Positions 25,172 through 34,623 of a stretch of DNA of 64,000 nt are shown here, piece after piece. The translations under genes were made by a program, and so were the position numbers. The notes below the pieces were generated by a model. That model was given only the letters and a program-made list of their open reading frames with translations, did not search any database and was not told the origin of the DNA. The stretch is from RGIG3528 sp045629005 (GTDB lineage Bacteria; Bacillota; Clostridia; Lachnospirales; Lachnospiraceae): contig JAZQQJ010000081.1 of NCBI GenBank assembly GCA_045629005.1, forward strand, positions 62,001-126,000. The letters are read 5' to 3'. Positions within the stretch are counted from its first letter, which is position 1, and each line of letters begins with the position of its first letter.

Positions 25172-26184
25172 TGGAATCAGTAGAAGAAATCCTTCATTTG
25201 GAAGCTTCTGAAATTAAAGAAATATTCGGGGAGCTCGATAAGTACGCAAAACAGATAGAGAAGAACTTTAATATTTCTCTTATAGCCCGTGAAGGGGACC
25301 TTAAAATAATCGGAGCCCCAAATAATGTAGCTGTAGCGAAGTCACTTATCGAAAGTCTTACCGAGAGCCTTGAAAATAACGGCGCGCTTTCGGAGCAGGC
25401 AGTGAATTACTCAATTGCTATGGCTCTTGAAAACCGCCTTTCTTCTGTTTCAGAAACGGATAAAGACATTATTGCCTATACAATTATGGGAAAGCCAATT
25501 AAGCCGAAAACACTTGGTCAGAAAGAGTATGTTGACTTAATCCGCAATAAAATGATTGTATTTGGCATAGGACCTGCAGGAACAGGTAAAACTTATCTTG
25601 CAATGGCTATGGCCATTAAAGCTTTTAAAAATGATGAGGTCTCAAGGATTATCTTAACAAGACCCGCAATTGAAGCCGGAGAGAAGCTCGGTTTCCTGCC
25701 GGGAGATTTACAGAGTAAAGTAGATCCGTATTTACGTCCTCTTTATGATGCTTTATATCAGATTATGGGTGCTGAAACTTTCCAGAGAAATATGGAAAAA
25801 GGCCTTATTGAAGTTGCACCTCTTGCTTATATGCGAGGACGCACGTTAGACAATGCTTTTATAATTCTTGACGAAGCGCAGAACACGACACCTGCACAGA
25901 TGAAAATGTTCCTAACCAGAATAGGCTTCGGATCAAAAGCAATAATCACAGGTGATATTACACAGAAAGACCTTCCGAGCGGAGCCGAATCAGGTCTTGA
26001 TACCGCATTAAAGGTACTTGGTAAAATCGACGAAATCGGAATCGCAAAGCTTACAAGTCTCGATGTTGTAAGGCACCCGCTTGTTCAAAAAATCGTCAAT
26101 GCTTATGAGCAATACGAAAAGAAAGAGAAATCAAAAGTAAAGGATCAGTCAAATGCCGGAAGAAAGAGAACAACAAACAAATAA
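25171..26184 (+). CDS. phoH: PhoH-family ATPase
   Basis: A 337-residue PhoH-like protein with an N-terminal KH-like RNA-binding segment (about 20-80: REGDLKIIGAPNNVAVAKSL) and a P-loop ATPase core: GPAGTGKTYLAMAMAIKAF near residue 132, FIILDEAQNTTPAQMKMFLT (Walker B) and GDITQKDLPSG. The family is RNA-associated and linked to YbeY in many bacteria; a helicase-like role in RNA decay or ribosome quality control is suspected. It overlaps the next gene by 32 bases. Confidence 0.93.
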   Translation: MESVEEILHLEASEIKEIFGELDKYAKQIEKNFNISLIAREGDLKIIGAPNNVAVAKSLIESLTESLENNGALSEQAVNYSIAMALENRLSSVSETDKDIIAYTIMGKPIKPKTLGQKEYVDLIRNKMIVFGIGPAGTGKTYLAMAMAIKAFKNDEVSRIILTRPAIEAGEKLGFLPGDLQSKVDPYLRPLYDALYQIMGAETFQRNMEKGLIEVAPLAYMRGRTLDNAFIILDEAQNTTPAQMKMFLTRIGFGSKAIITGDITQKDLPSGAESGLDTALKVLGKIDEIGIAKLTSLDVVRHPLVQKIVNAYEQYEKKEKSKVKDQSNAGRKRTTNK

Positions 26185-27544
26185 ATCATTTGTTTCCAGA
26201 TTCAGTATATTTACAGTTATTGTTGCAGTTATTTCCGGAGTTATAGTCAACTTTGTCTATCACAATTCCGGAGTTGTCACATACAATACTTTATACATTA
26301 TAGCCAGTATTTTCATTGGCCTTGTTATTATCGGTTATTCAATAGCTGCCTCAAAAAAAGTTTTTTCAACGCCGCATAAACTTGTTGCTGCGTCTCTTCT
26401 TTATATGTTTCCCGGACTCCTTCTGCTTGTCACGGAGGACTTTATAAACTTCCCTTTCTGGATGCTTGGCGGAGTTCTTATTGCAGCGCTTGTTGATGTC
26501 AATCTTGGTATGTATGTTTCATACTTTTATGTTCTTCAGGCTGCACATCTTCAAAACAACACTCTTAAAGGACTTATAATCGCAATCGTATGTGTAACTG
26601 CTTTATGCTTCTTCGTAAAGTTTATTAAAGACCTTACTACAATGCTTTACAGTATGGTTTCAATTGCTGCACTTACGCTTATTTGTTCGCTTCTCCTTAA
26701 TAAGTTTATTTTGCATGATTCCTTCAGTACCGTTTCACTTGATTTAATCATTACATTTATTATCATTTTGCTTGTCGCATTCCTTCTTAAAAAGCTTTTG
26801 GGTAACATTATCGAGAATCCTGAGCTTACACCTTCAGTTAGCATTTCAGAGCCTAATGTTGACAGTTCAGTGGGCTTTAAATATCTTAACGAAGTTGCCG
26901 AAGAGACATCTTCCGTATCATATGATGTTCCGGTTCAAACTGTTGAAAGCATTTCATCAAACAATAACGAAGTTATAAAAGAAGCACTTAATAATGCCAT
27001 AAATGAGCTTCCGATTAACGATGAAGAGATTAAAAAATATTGTGATGAATCAGCACCGCTTATTCTTAAACTTAAAGAAAGCAAAAGAACAGCGTATCTT
27101 CATTCATTACGTGTTTCAAGGCTTGCCGGAAAATGTGCCGACGGACTTGATAACGTTGATGCCAATCTTGTAAGAGCCGGTGCACTTTATCATGAAATAG
27201 GCAAAATCAGAGCCGGCGAAGTATATACAAACACAATTAACATTGCAGAAGAAAACGATTTCCCCGTAAGGCTTATCGAATGTCTGAAGGGGTGTGCAAA
27301 GCATACCGCAAACGGAGTTTATTCCTGCGAAGCAGCTCTTATAATCATCGCAGACACCGTTGTTACAACATACTACTTTATTAAGTCCACAAACGGTACT
27401 GTATTCCCTGAAAAGCTTGTCGACAGCGTAATAGGTAAAGAGGTTACACAAGGCCGTTTTAACTCGTCCGGTCTTTCATTAAAGGACTGCAGCTACATTC
27501 GAGAGTACTTTGTTGACACTATCAATAAGTTGGAGCAGAAATGA
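26153..27544 (+). CDS. Membrane HD-like protein in the PgpH/YqfF position (HE instead of HD)
   Basis: A 463-residue protein. Residues 18-215 contain about seven membrane helices, and residues 290-460 resemble an HD-phosphohydrolase domain. PgpH (YqfF), the c-di-AMP phosphodiesterase, normally sits between phoH and ybeY and is about 700 residues with an extracellular domain; this protein lacks that domain. The metal-ligand pattern is altered: H317 (AYLHSLRVSRLA) is present, the HD pair reads YHEIGK (H347-E348), the later HH region is reduced to KHT (H384) and the final Asp appears in IADTV (D401). Hydrolytic activity is therefore uncertain. It overlaps phoH by 32 bases and ybeY by 4 (ATGA). 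Confidence 0.75.
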   Translation: MPEEREQQTNKSFVSRFSIFTVIVAVISGVIVNFVYHNSGVVTYNTLYIIASIFIGLVIIGYSIAASKKVFSTPHKLVAASLLYMFPGLLLLVTEDFINFPFWMLGGVLIAALVDVNLGMYVSYFYVLQAAHLQNNTLKGLIIAIVCVTALCFFVKFIKDLTTMLYSMVSIAALTLICSLLLNKFILHDSFSTVSLDLIITFIIILLVAFLLKKLLGNIIENPELTPSVSISEPNVDSSVGFKYLNEVAEETSSVSYDVPVQTVESISSNNNEVIKEALNNAINELPINDEEIKKYCDESAPLILKLKESKRTAYLHSLRVSRLAGKCADGLDNVDANLVRAGALYHEIGKIRAGEVYTNTINIAEENDFPVRLIECLKGCAKHTANGVYSCEAALIIIADTVVTTYYFIKSTNGTVFPEKLVDSVIGKEVTQGRFNSSGLSLKDCSYIREYFVDTINKLEQK

Positions 27545-28038
27545 CTGTAAATTTTGAATCTGATGTTGAATATGAATTTGACTTCCCGGTCGAAAGTGAT
27601 ATAATCCGTACGGTTGAGGCCTGCCTTGACTATGTTTCATGTCCGTATGAAGCAGAAGTTAACGTACTTCTTACGAATAATGACATTATTCATGAGCTTA
27701 ATAAAGAGTCACGTGGCATAGACAGACCGACAGACGTTCTTTCTTTTCCTTTGATTGATTATGACACACCTGCTGTTTTCGATTTTTCCGAAGATGAAGA
27801 GATAGAGCTTTGCAATCCTGATTCGGGAGAACTGCTCCTTGGCGATATCGTTATTTCTCTAGATAAAGTAGAAGAGCAGTCAAAGGAATTCGGTCACTCA
27901 AAGAAACGTGAACTGCTTTTTCTTGTTTGCCACAGTATGTTCCATCTCTTCGGTTATGACCACGAAAATGACGAAGAACGTGAGAATATGGAAAGAATGC
28001 AGCGCGAAGTTTTAACTTCGCTTGGCATTGAAAGATAG
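27541..28038 (+). CDS. ybeY: rRNA maturation RNase YbeY
   Basis: A 165-residue YbeY, a zinc metalloenzyme needed for 16S rRNA 3'-end maturation and ribosome quality control. The zinc site H-x3-H-x5-H is clear in CHSMFHLFGYDH (H131, H135, H141). RPTDVLSFP and LLGDIVIS are additional family motifs. It is the last gene of the GGDEF-phoH-HD-ybeY operon and starts inside the previous gene's stop (ATGA). Confidence 0.95.
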   Translation: MTVNFESDVEYEFDFPVESDIIRTVEACLDYVSCPYEAEVNVLLTNNDIIHELNKESRGIDRPTDVLSFPLIDYDTPAVFDFSEDEEIELCNPDSGELLLGDIVISLDKVEEQSKEFGHSKKRELLFLVCHSMFHLFGYDHENDEERENMERMQREVLTSLGIER

Positions 28039-28062
28039 AAAATAAGTTTTAAGGTAAGTTAT

Positions 28063-29703
28063 ATGTCAGAAAAACGGGGTAATTCTTTTTATATACAGGG
28101 TTCCATTCTAGCAGCAGCCTCCATTATCAGCAGATTATTGGGGCTTGTTTTTCGTATACCGTTAACTAATATTATCGGTGATGAAGGTAACGGCGCATAT
28201 TCAAACGCCTATGAAGTGTATAATATCGCACTTCTTCTTTCAACATACGGTATTCCTATTGCAGTTTCCCGACTTGTCTCACTTAAAGAATCCAAGAAAG
28301 AATATAGAAACTCATATCGTATATTTAAAGTAGCTATGGGATTCGCAGGCATTGTAGGCCTTATTATGGCTGTTTTGGTATATGTTTTTGCAGAGCCTAT
28401 ATCAGTAAAGCTTTTCCAGTCGCCAATGTCAGCCATTCCTTTGAAGATGCTTGCACCTACTATTTTTGTTTTCGCTATAATGGGTGTTATCAGAGGATTT
28501 TTCCAAGGAAAAAATACAGTAATTCCTACTGCAATTTCCCAGATTATAGAACAGATTGTTCATGTTGTTGCAGGCTTAATATTTGCCGCTATATTTGTTA
28601 AAAACTATGCCGATACGGTTGCTCCTTATGCATATGGTGCAGCAGGCGGTACACTCGGTACACTGTTAAGCGCAATTGCAGGACTTGCATTCCTTCTCTT
28701 TGTTTACGCAATTTACAGGCCTACTTTAAAGAGAAGACTTAGAAAAGATAAATCAGGAGCAGAAGATTCATATGTCGATCTTTTTAAACTGCTTATTGTA
28801 ACGCTGTTCCCTATTATTCTTAACCAGTTCCTTTATTCGGTTACCGGTACGCTTGATTCCGCAATATTCAATAACGTTCTTGCTAAAAAAGGCATTCAGG
28901 AAGACATGCGTCTTACGCTTTTTGGCATTTATTCTGCCAAATTCAGGCTTATTACAAATGTTCCTCTTGCTATTGCCTCCGCAATCGGTGTAGCCATTAT
29001 TCCAAACGTTGTTAAGGCATATACAACAGGCACAACATCTGCTGTTCATGAAAAGATAGGTCAGGCTGTCAAGCTTAACATGATGATTGCCATCCCTTCA
29101 GCTGCAGGACTTATTGCACTTGCAAGGCCTATCCTTAAAATATGCTTCAGTCAGCCCGACGGAGGTCCTTTGGATGTATCTGTCAACCTTATGCTTATCG
29201 GTGGAATGAGTGTTGTATTTTTTGCTTATTCGACAACAACAAACAGCATACTCCAGGGCATCGGCCGACTTAACAAGCCTATTATTCATGCTTGCATAGG
29301 AATTGTAATATATATCCTTGTCGACTATCCTTTACTTAAAAATACAACCTTCGGAGTTTATGTACTTCCTGTAGGTTATATGGTTTTCCCTTTTGTAGTA
29401 AGTATATTAAACTTTATAGCAATAAAAAGAGAAACGTCCTATAAACAGGAAGCGTTGAATACATTCATTAAGCCTGCTGTTTTTTCATTGATTATGGGCG
29501 TTGCTGCTTACTTTGTTTATAAAGGATTATCACTTGTAATACATGTAAGTGTATTAAATCTTTTGATTTCAATTATACTTGCTGTTCTCATTTACGGCGC
29601 ACTTATGATTTTCACCGGCACTATATCAAGAGATGAGCTTTTGGAGCTTCCTATGGGTGGAAGAATACTTAGCATTCTCCTGAAGATTGGAGTACGCATT
29701 TGA
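28063..29703 (+). CDS. MurJ/YtgP-type lipid II flippase (MOP superfamily)
   Basis: A 546-residue polytopic membrane protein with about 14 hydrophobic segments. The N-terminus (FYIQGSILAAASIISRLLGLVFRIPLTNI) and AMGVIRGFFQGKNTVIPTAISQIIEQ-type region are characteristic of the SpoVB/YtgP branch of the MOP exporters; the 540-residue length matches YtgP, which flips lipid II in Bacillus. SpoVB itself is a close alternative. The stop overlaps the next start (TTGA). The ATG at 28063 is preceded by AAGGTAAG, a modest SD. Confidence 0.85.
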   Translation: MSEKRGNSFYIQGSILAAASIISRLLGLVFRIPLTNIIGDEGNGAYSNAYEVYNIALLLSTYGIPIAVSRLVSLKESKKEYRNSYRIFKVAMGFAGIVGLIMAVLVYVFAEPISVKLFQSPMSAIPLKMLAPTIFVFAIMGVIRGFFQGKNTVIPTAISQIIEQIVHVVAGLIFAAIFVKNYADTVAPYAYGAAGGTLGTLLSAIAGLAFLLFVYAIYRPTLKRRLRKDKSGAEDSYVDLFKLLIVTLFPIILNQFLYSVTGTLDSAIFNNVLAKKGIQEDMRLTLFGIYSAKFRLITNVPLAIASAIGVAIIPNVVKAYTTGTTSAVHEKIGQAVKLNMMIAIPSAAGLIALARPILKICFSQPDGGPLDVSVNLMLIGGMSVVFFAYSTTTNSILQGIGRLNKPIIHACIGIVIYILVDYPLLKNTTFGVYVLPVGYMVFPFVVSILNFIAIKRETSYKQEALNTFIKPAVFSLIMGVAAYFVYKGLSLVIHVSVLNLLISIILAVLIYGALMIFTGTISRDELLELPMGGRILSILLKIGVRI

Positions 29704-30926
29704 GTAACGAAAACAGAAAAATTAAAACTGCAGTTATTGGCGGCGGGGCATCCGGGATGCTCGCCGCAATTTTTGCATCCCGGGGTGGTGCAGATGTTAC
29801 CGTTTTTGAAGCAAAAGACACCCTCGGAAAGAAAATAAATGCAACCGGAAACGGTAAATGTAACTATACAAATATGGAGATGTCTCCAAAGTATTACAGA
29901 GGAACACATCCTGATTTTGTTGTCCCCGCACTTAAAGAGTTCAACGAGAGAGATACAATCGAATTTTTTAAGTCAATCGGTATAATGCCGAAAGTTAAAA
30001 ACGGATATGTATATCCGAATTCGGAACAGGCTTCATCTGTTTCACTTGCGCTTTCCCTTGCTTGCCGTGAGGAAGGCGTTAAGATAATTAACAGTCCTGT
30101 TACAAGGATAAAATCTCAAAATAATGCTTTTCTTGTAAATGATTCATTATTTGATACAGTCGTACTTGCCTGCGGCAGTTTCGCTAATATGAAAGATACT
30201 GCATCTTTCAATGGGTATGAGCTTGTAAAAAGTCTTGGTCATAAAGTTACAAGGCTTTATCCTGCTCTTGTTCAGCTAAGAAGCAGTGAAAAGTATTTAA
30301 GGACAATAAACGGTGTAAGATGCGAGGGCTTAATAAAGCTTTATTCCGACGGTAAAGAAATTGCCCGTGAACAGGGCGAGCTTCTTTTCTCAGATAAAGG
30401 AATTTCGGGTATTCCTGCAATGCAGATAAGTCGATATGCAGCCGAACATATTGATAAAGGTCATAGTTTAACCGCAAAAGTCGACTTTTTCCCCGAACTG
30501 GATTCTGCTTCTGTTGAAGAAGCTTTACGTAGCAGAAACTGCATGAAAAGAACAGTTGAAGAGGCACTTACAGGACTTTTAAACCATAAGCTTAATTATG
30601 TAATGCTCACAAAGCTCGGCATGGATGTATCAGCCTCCGCAAGGGCAATGCTTACTGAAAAAAACATATCAAGGCTTTCCGAACTTATGAAGAATTACGA
30701 GTTCAAAATTGCCGGTACAAATTCCTTTGATATGGCTCAGGTTGTTGCAGGTGGTGCTGACACAGAACAGATAAATCCAAATACTATGGAGTCAAGGCTT
30801 GTAAAAGGGCTATTCTTTGCAGGTGAAATTATTGATATAGATGGAACATGCGGAGGCTATAATCTTCAGTGGGCATGGTCTTCAGGGGCAATGGCCGGAA
30901 AAAACGCAGCAGGTATAAATGGTTAA
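29700..30926 (+). CDS. HI0933/BaiN-family flavoprotein
   Basis: A 408-residue FAD-binding oxidoreductase-like protein. The dinucleotide-binding GGGASGMLAAIFASRGG is at the N-terminus, followed by LGKKINATGNGKCNYTN and, near the end, FAGEIIDIDGTCGGYNLQWA, which define the HI0933 family. Physiological substrates of most members are unknown. The start is TTG 29700, overlapping the previous stop by 4 bases, with GGAG at 29689-29692. It overlaps the next flavoprotein by 8 bases, so two FAD enzymes are produced together. Confidence 0.9.
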   Translation: MSNENRKIKTAVIGGGASGMLAAIFASRGGADVTVFEAKDTLGKKINATGNGKCNYTNMEMSPKYYRGTHPDFVVPALKEFNERDTIEFFKSIGIMPKVKNGYVYPNSEQASSVSLALSLACREEGVKIINSPVTRIKSQNNAFLVNDSLFDTVVLACGSFANMKDTASFNGYELVKSLGHKVTRLYPALVQLRSSEKYLRTINGVRCEGLIKLYSDGKEIAREQGELLFSDKGISGIPAMQISRYAAEHIDKGHSLTAKVDFFPELDSASVEEALRSRNCMKRTVEEALTGLLNHKLNYVMLTKLGMDVSASARAMLTEKNISRLSELMKNYEFKIAGTNSFDMAQVVAGGADTEQINPNTMESRLVKGLFFAGEIIDIDGTCGGYNLQWAWSSGAMAGKNAAGING

Positions 30927-32523
30927 ATTTCAGGTAAAACTGAATATCACTCATACAGAAGAGCAGCTCAAAGCTGCTGTATTTAAAGTCCTTAAAACAA
31001 CAGAAGCAGGGATTAAGTGGAAGATAGAAAAAAGATCTATTGACGCAAGAGAAAAAAACAATATACTTTACGTTTATACAATTACAGCTGAACTTCCTGC
31101 AAATGTTAACGAAGAAAGAATTATTAATCATTCAAACGGCAAAATCTCAAAAGAGTTTCCTGTAAAATACAATTTTACGCCTACAGGCTCTTCTGAGCTT
31201 AAGGACCGCCCCGTAATTATAGGATGCGGGCCGGCAGGTCTTTTTGCTGCATATATGCTTTCGCAGAACGGTTACAAACCATTGGTTCTTGAACGTGGTT
31301 ATGATGTGGACAGAAGAACCGAAGAAGTTGAAATCTTCTGGAAAACAGGCATTCTAAACACTAAAACCAATGTTCAGTTTGGCGAGGGTGGTGCAGGCAC
31401 TTTTTCCGACGGAAAGCTTAATACAGGTGTTAAGGATAAGTTTGGGCGAATAGGTTATGTTTTGTCTACATTTGTAGAACACGGTGCCAATCCCGATATT
31501 TTAATTAATAATAAGCCACATATCGGAACAGACGTTTTGAAAAACACTGTTAAAAATATGCGTGAAGCTTGTATAAAGCTAGGTGCCGAATTCCGTTTTA
31601 CTTCCTTGGTTAAAGATATTCTTGTCTCGGAAACAAACGAAATTACCGGTGTTGTTCTGGAAAATGGTGATAAGATATATTCAAACGTTGTTGTTCTCGC
31701 AATCGGTCACAGCGCAAGAGACACATTTGAAATGCTTTCTTCCAAAAAACTTGTTATGGAACAGAAGCCTTTTGCAATTGGCGTACGCATTGAACATCTT
31801 CAGGAAACAATCGGAAGAAGTCAGTACGGAGAAGATTATAAAAAGCTTCCTGCTGCTGATTATAAGCTTACTTATACTGCAGAAAGCGGAAGAGGTGTTT
31901 ACTCCTTCTGTATGTGTCCCGGCGGCCATGTTGTAAATGCATCATCAGAAGAGGGCAGAACTGTCGTTAACGGAATGAGCTATAGTGCCAGAGATGGTAT
32001 TAATGCAAACTCCGCAGTGGTAGTTCAGGTAAATCCCGAGGACTTTAAAAATGAAGGTTTTACCGACGCTCTTGCGGGTGTTCGTTTTCAAAGATTATGG
32101 GAAGAAAAATGCTTTTCACTTTGCAACGGCGCTGTACCGGTACAAAGATTCGAGGATTTTAAAAATAAAAAGAAAACCGTTGCCTTTGGCACTGTAAAGC
32201 CTTGTACTAAAGGCAAATACGAAATGTCAGAGCTTTCTCCGGCATTACCCGGTTATGTACGTCATGACCTGATTGAAGGTGTTACCGATTTTGAAAAGCA
32301 TATAAAAGGTTTTTCGGACGGTGATGCAATTCTTTCAGGCGTAGAAACAAGGACCTCCAGCCCCGTAAGAATATGTCGTGATGATAAGCTTGAAAGCCTT
32401 ATTTCAGGCCTTTATCCCTGCGGCGAAGGTGCCGGATATGCCGGCGGTATAATGAGTGCTGCAGTTGACGGAATCAAAGTTTTTGAAGCAATCGCAACAA
32501 AGTATAAGCCTTTGTATAAATAA
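30919..32523 (+). CDS. FAD-dependent oxidoreductase (COG2509 type)
   Basis: A 534-residue flavoprotein with an N-terminal ferredoxin-like domain (about 1-90), then GCGPAGLFAAYMLSQNGY at about 100 and NVQFGEGGAGTFSDGKLNTG near residue 150, both hallmarks of the COG2509 dehydrogenase group. LAIGHSARDTFEML and the final GEGAGYAGGIMSAAVDG close the FAD site. Function in the cell is unknown. It is packed between the HI0933 flavoprotein (8-base overlap) and proB (12 bases). Confidence 0.9.
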   Translation: MVKFQVKLNITHTEEQLKAAVFKVLKTTEAGIKWKIEKRSIDAREKNNILYVYTITAELPANVNEERIINHSNGKISKEFPVKYNFTPTGSSELKDRPVIIGCGPAGLFAAYMLSQNGYKPLVLERGYDVDRRTEEVEIFWKTGILNTKTNVQFGEGGAGTFSDGKLNTGVKDKFGRIGYVLSTFVEHGANPDILINNKPHIGTDVLKNTVKNMREACIKLGAEFRFTSLVKDILVSETNEITGVVLENGDKIYSNVVVLAIGHSARDTFEMLSSKKLVMEQKPFAIGVRIEHLQETIGRSQYGEDYKKLPAADYKLTYTAESGRGVYSFCMCPGGHVVNASSEEGRTVVNGMSYSARDGINANSAVVVQVNPEDFKNEGFTDALAGVRFQRLWEEKCFSLCNGAVPVQRFEDFKNKKKTVAFGTVKPCTKGKYEMSELSPALPGYVRHDLIEGVTDFEKHIKGFSDGDAILSGVETRTSSPVRICRDDKLESLISGLYPCGEGAGYAGGIMSAAVDGIKVFEAIATKYKPLYK

Positions 32524-32535
32524 ATGAGGTGCGCT

Positions 32536-33360
32536 ATGAATTTAAGAGAATACTTAAAAGACAAAGAGAGAATTGTAATTAAAGTCGGTTCCTCCTCAAT
32601 TACTCACAGTTCAACAGGAAATGTTGATTATGCCAAGCTTGAGAAGCTTGTCAGGATTATTACCGATATTCACAACAGCGGTAAGGAAGTTGTTCTGGTT
32701 TCTTCCGGTGCCATTGCTGTAGGAAGGCAGGCTGTCGGTTTAAAAACAAAACCGAGAACAATATCCTGTAAACAGGCATGTGCGGCAATAGGCCAGGCTG
32801 CCCTGATGACGGTATATCAGAAGCTCTTTTCCGAGTATAACCAGATTTGTGCACAGATACTCCTTACAAAATATACTTTAATGCATGATATTTCATATCA
32901 GAATGCCTGCAACACTTTCGATGAGCTTTTTCAGATGGGTGTTATACCTATCGTAAATGAAAACGATACAGTTTCTACAAACGAAATTGAAATCGGAGAT
33001 AATGATACTCTTTCAGCATACGTTACGGCAATGATTGACGGTGATCTGTTAATCCTTATGTCAGACATTGACGGACTTTACACAGACGATCCTCATAAGA
33101 ATCCCGATGCCAAGTTTATTGATACCGTTAATGATATCGAATCCGTTGCAAAAATGGCAAAAGGCAGTTCTTCAAGCGTCGGTACCGGTGGAATGCAGAC
33201 AAAGCTTCATGCAGCAGAAATTGCTACAAAATGTGGTGCTGATATGATTATCACAAACGGTGACAGTGTTGAAAACATATGGAAAATACTTGATGGTGAA
33301 AACATCGGAACATTGTTTACAGCAAATAAGGATGACAGATTTGATTTCAGATCCGTATAA
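32536..33360 (+). CDS. proB: Glutamate 5-kinase without PUA domain
   Basis: Glutamate 5-kinase catalyses the first step of proline synthesis. The 274-residue protein covers the amino-acid-kinase fold only (IVIKVGSSSIT at the start, VSSGAIAVGRQAVG, NENDTVSTNEIEIGDND, GTGGMQTKLHAAEIA). Many ProBs carry a further ~100-residue PUA domain, absent here. ATG 32536 has GAGG 6 bases upstream; an in-frame ATG at 32524 does not. proA follows after 9 bases. Confidence 0.95.
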   Translation: MNLREYLKDKERIVIKVGSSSITHSSTGNVDYAKLEKLVRIITDIHNSGKEVVLVSSGAIAVGRQAVGLKTKPRTISCKQACAAIGQAALMTVYQKLFSEYNQICAQILLTKYTLMHDISYQNACNTFDELFQMGVIPIVNENDTVSTNEIEIGDNDTLSAYVTAMIDGDLLILMSDIDGLYTDDPHKNPDAKFIDTVNDIESVAKMAKGSSSSVGTGGMQTKLHAAEIATKCGADMIITNGDSVENIWKILDGENIGTLFTANKDDRFDFRSV

Positions 33361-33369
33361 GGAGGTAGT

Positions 33370-34623
33370 ATGAGCGATTATATTAACGACATAGGAAAAC
33401 GTTCCAAGGAAGCATCAAAAGCCCTCAGATTAATGTCTGCAGCCGATAAAAATCTTATTCTTGTTTCCTGTGCAAATGCTCTTGTTGAAAGCACTCAGGA
33501 AATAATCGATGCCAATGCCATTGACGTTAAGAAAGCCAAGGAAAACGGCATGAGCGAAGCACTTCTTGACAGACTTTCCCTTAACGAAAAAAGAATCGAA
33601 GGAATTGCTGACGGATTAAGAAATATTGCAGTTCTTAAGGATCCTGTAGGCGAAGTAGTTTCAATGGAAAACCGCCCGAACGGTCTTATGATTGGTAAAA
33701 AGCGTGTTCCTCTCGGTGTTATTGCTGTAATATATGAGTCACGCCCCAATGTAACCGCAGATTCATTCGGACTTACATTTAAATCAGGTAACAGCGTTAT
33801 TCTTCGCGGCGGAAGCGATTCGATCAATTCCAATATCGCTATTGCAAATGTTCTCCGCAATGTACTTAAAGCTTCATGCATAAATCCCGACTGCCTTATT
33901 CTGCTTGAAAGGACTGACAGGGAATACGTTACGGAACTTATGAAACTGAACCGTTATATTGATGTAATAATTCCAAGAGGCGGTGCAGGACTTATTAATA
34001 ATGTTATTAACAATTCCACAGTGCCGGTTATTCAAACCGGCATCGGAAACTGCCATATTTATGTTGACAAAAACGTAGATATGGATATGGCCCTTGATAT
34101 AATCGAAAACGCCAAAACGCAGCGTCTCGGAGTTTGCAACGCATGTGAATCACTTGTCGTTCACTCCGAAATAATGGAGCTATTTCTCCCTATGCTTTAT
34201 GAAAGACTTGTTACAAAGCACGGCGTTGAAATCCGCGGTGATGAGCGTGCCTGCGATATACTCAAAAACATTACAAAAGCTACAGATGAAGACTATTACA
34301 CGGAGTATCTTGATAAAATCATATCTCTTAAAATAGTAGATCACTTTGATGAAGCTATAGAATGGATTAACGAACATTCAACAGGACATTCCGAAAGCAT
34401 CATTACAAGAAGCTACAACAAAACAATGAGATTCCTTAACGAAATAGATTCCGCAGCAGTTTATGCCAACGCTTCAACACGTTTTACCGACGGCGGAGAG
34501 TTTGGACGCGGAGCTGAAATAGGTATTTCAACACAAAAGCTTCATGCAAGAGGACCACTCGGTGTTGAAGAGCTTACCACATTTAAATATATTATTTTTG
34601 GAAACGGCCAGATTAGACAATGA
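33370..34623 (+). CDS. proA: Gamma-glutamyl phosphate reductase
   Basis: ProA reduces gamma-glutamyl phosphate to glutamate semialdehyde with NADPH, the second proline step. The 417-residue protein has typical motifs: RVPLGVIAVIYESRPNVT near residue 112, NSVILRGGSD, the catalytic Cys in KTQRLGVCNACESLVVH near residue 255, and ASTRFTDGGEFGRGAEIG near the end. AAGGAGG at 33359-33365 precedes ATG 33370. The stop overlaps the miaB start (ATGA). The third gene, proC, lies about 4.5 kb downstream in a separate transcript. Confidence 0.97.
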   Translation: MSDYINDIGKRSKEASKALRLMSAADKNLILVSCANALVESTQEIIDANAIDVKKAKENGMSEALLDRLSLNEKRIEGIADGLRNIAVLKDPVGEVVSMENRPNGLMIGKKRVPLGVIAVIYESRPNVTADSFGLTFKSGNSVILRGGSDSINSNIAIANVLRNVLKASCINPDCLILLERTDREYVTELMKLNRYIDVIIPRGGAGLINNVINNSTVPVIQTGIGNCHIYVDKNVDMDMALDIIENAKTQRLGVCNACESLVVHSEIMELFLPMLYERLVTKHGVEIRGDERACDILKNITKATDEDYYTEYLDKIISLKIVDHFDEAIEWINEHSTGHSESIITRSYNKTMRFLNEIDSAAVYANASTRFTDGGEFGRGAEIGISTQKLHARGPLGVEELTTFKYIIFGNGQIRQ

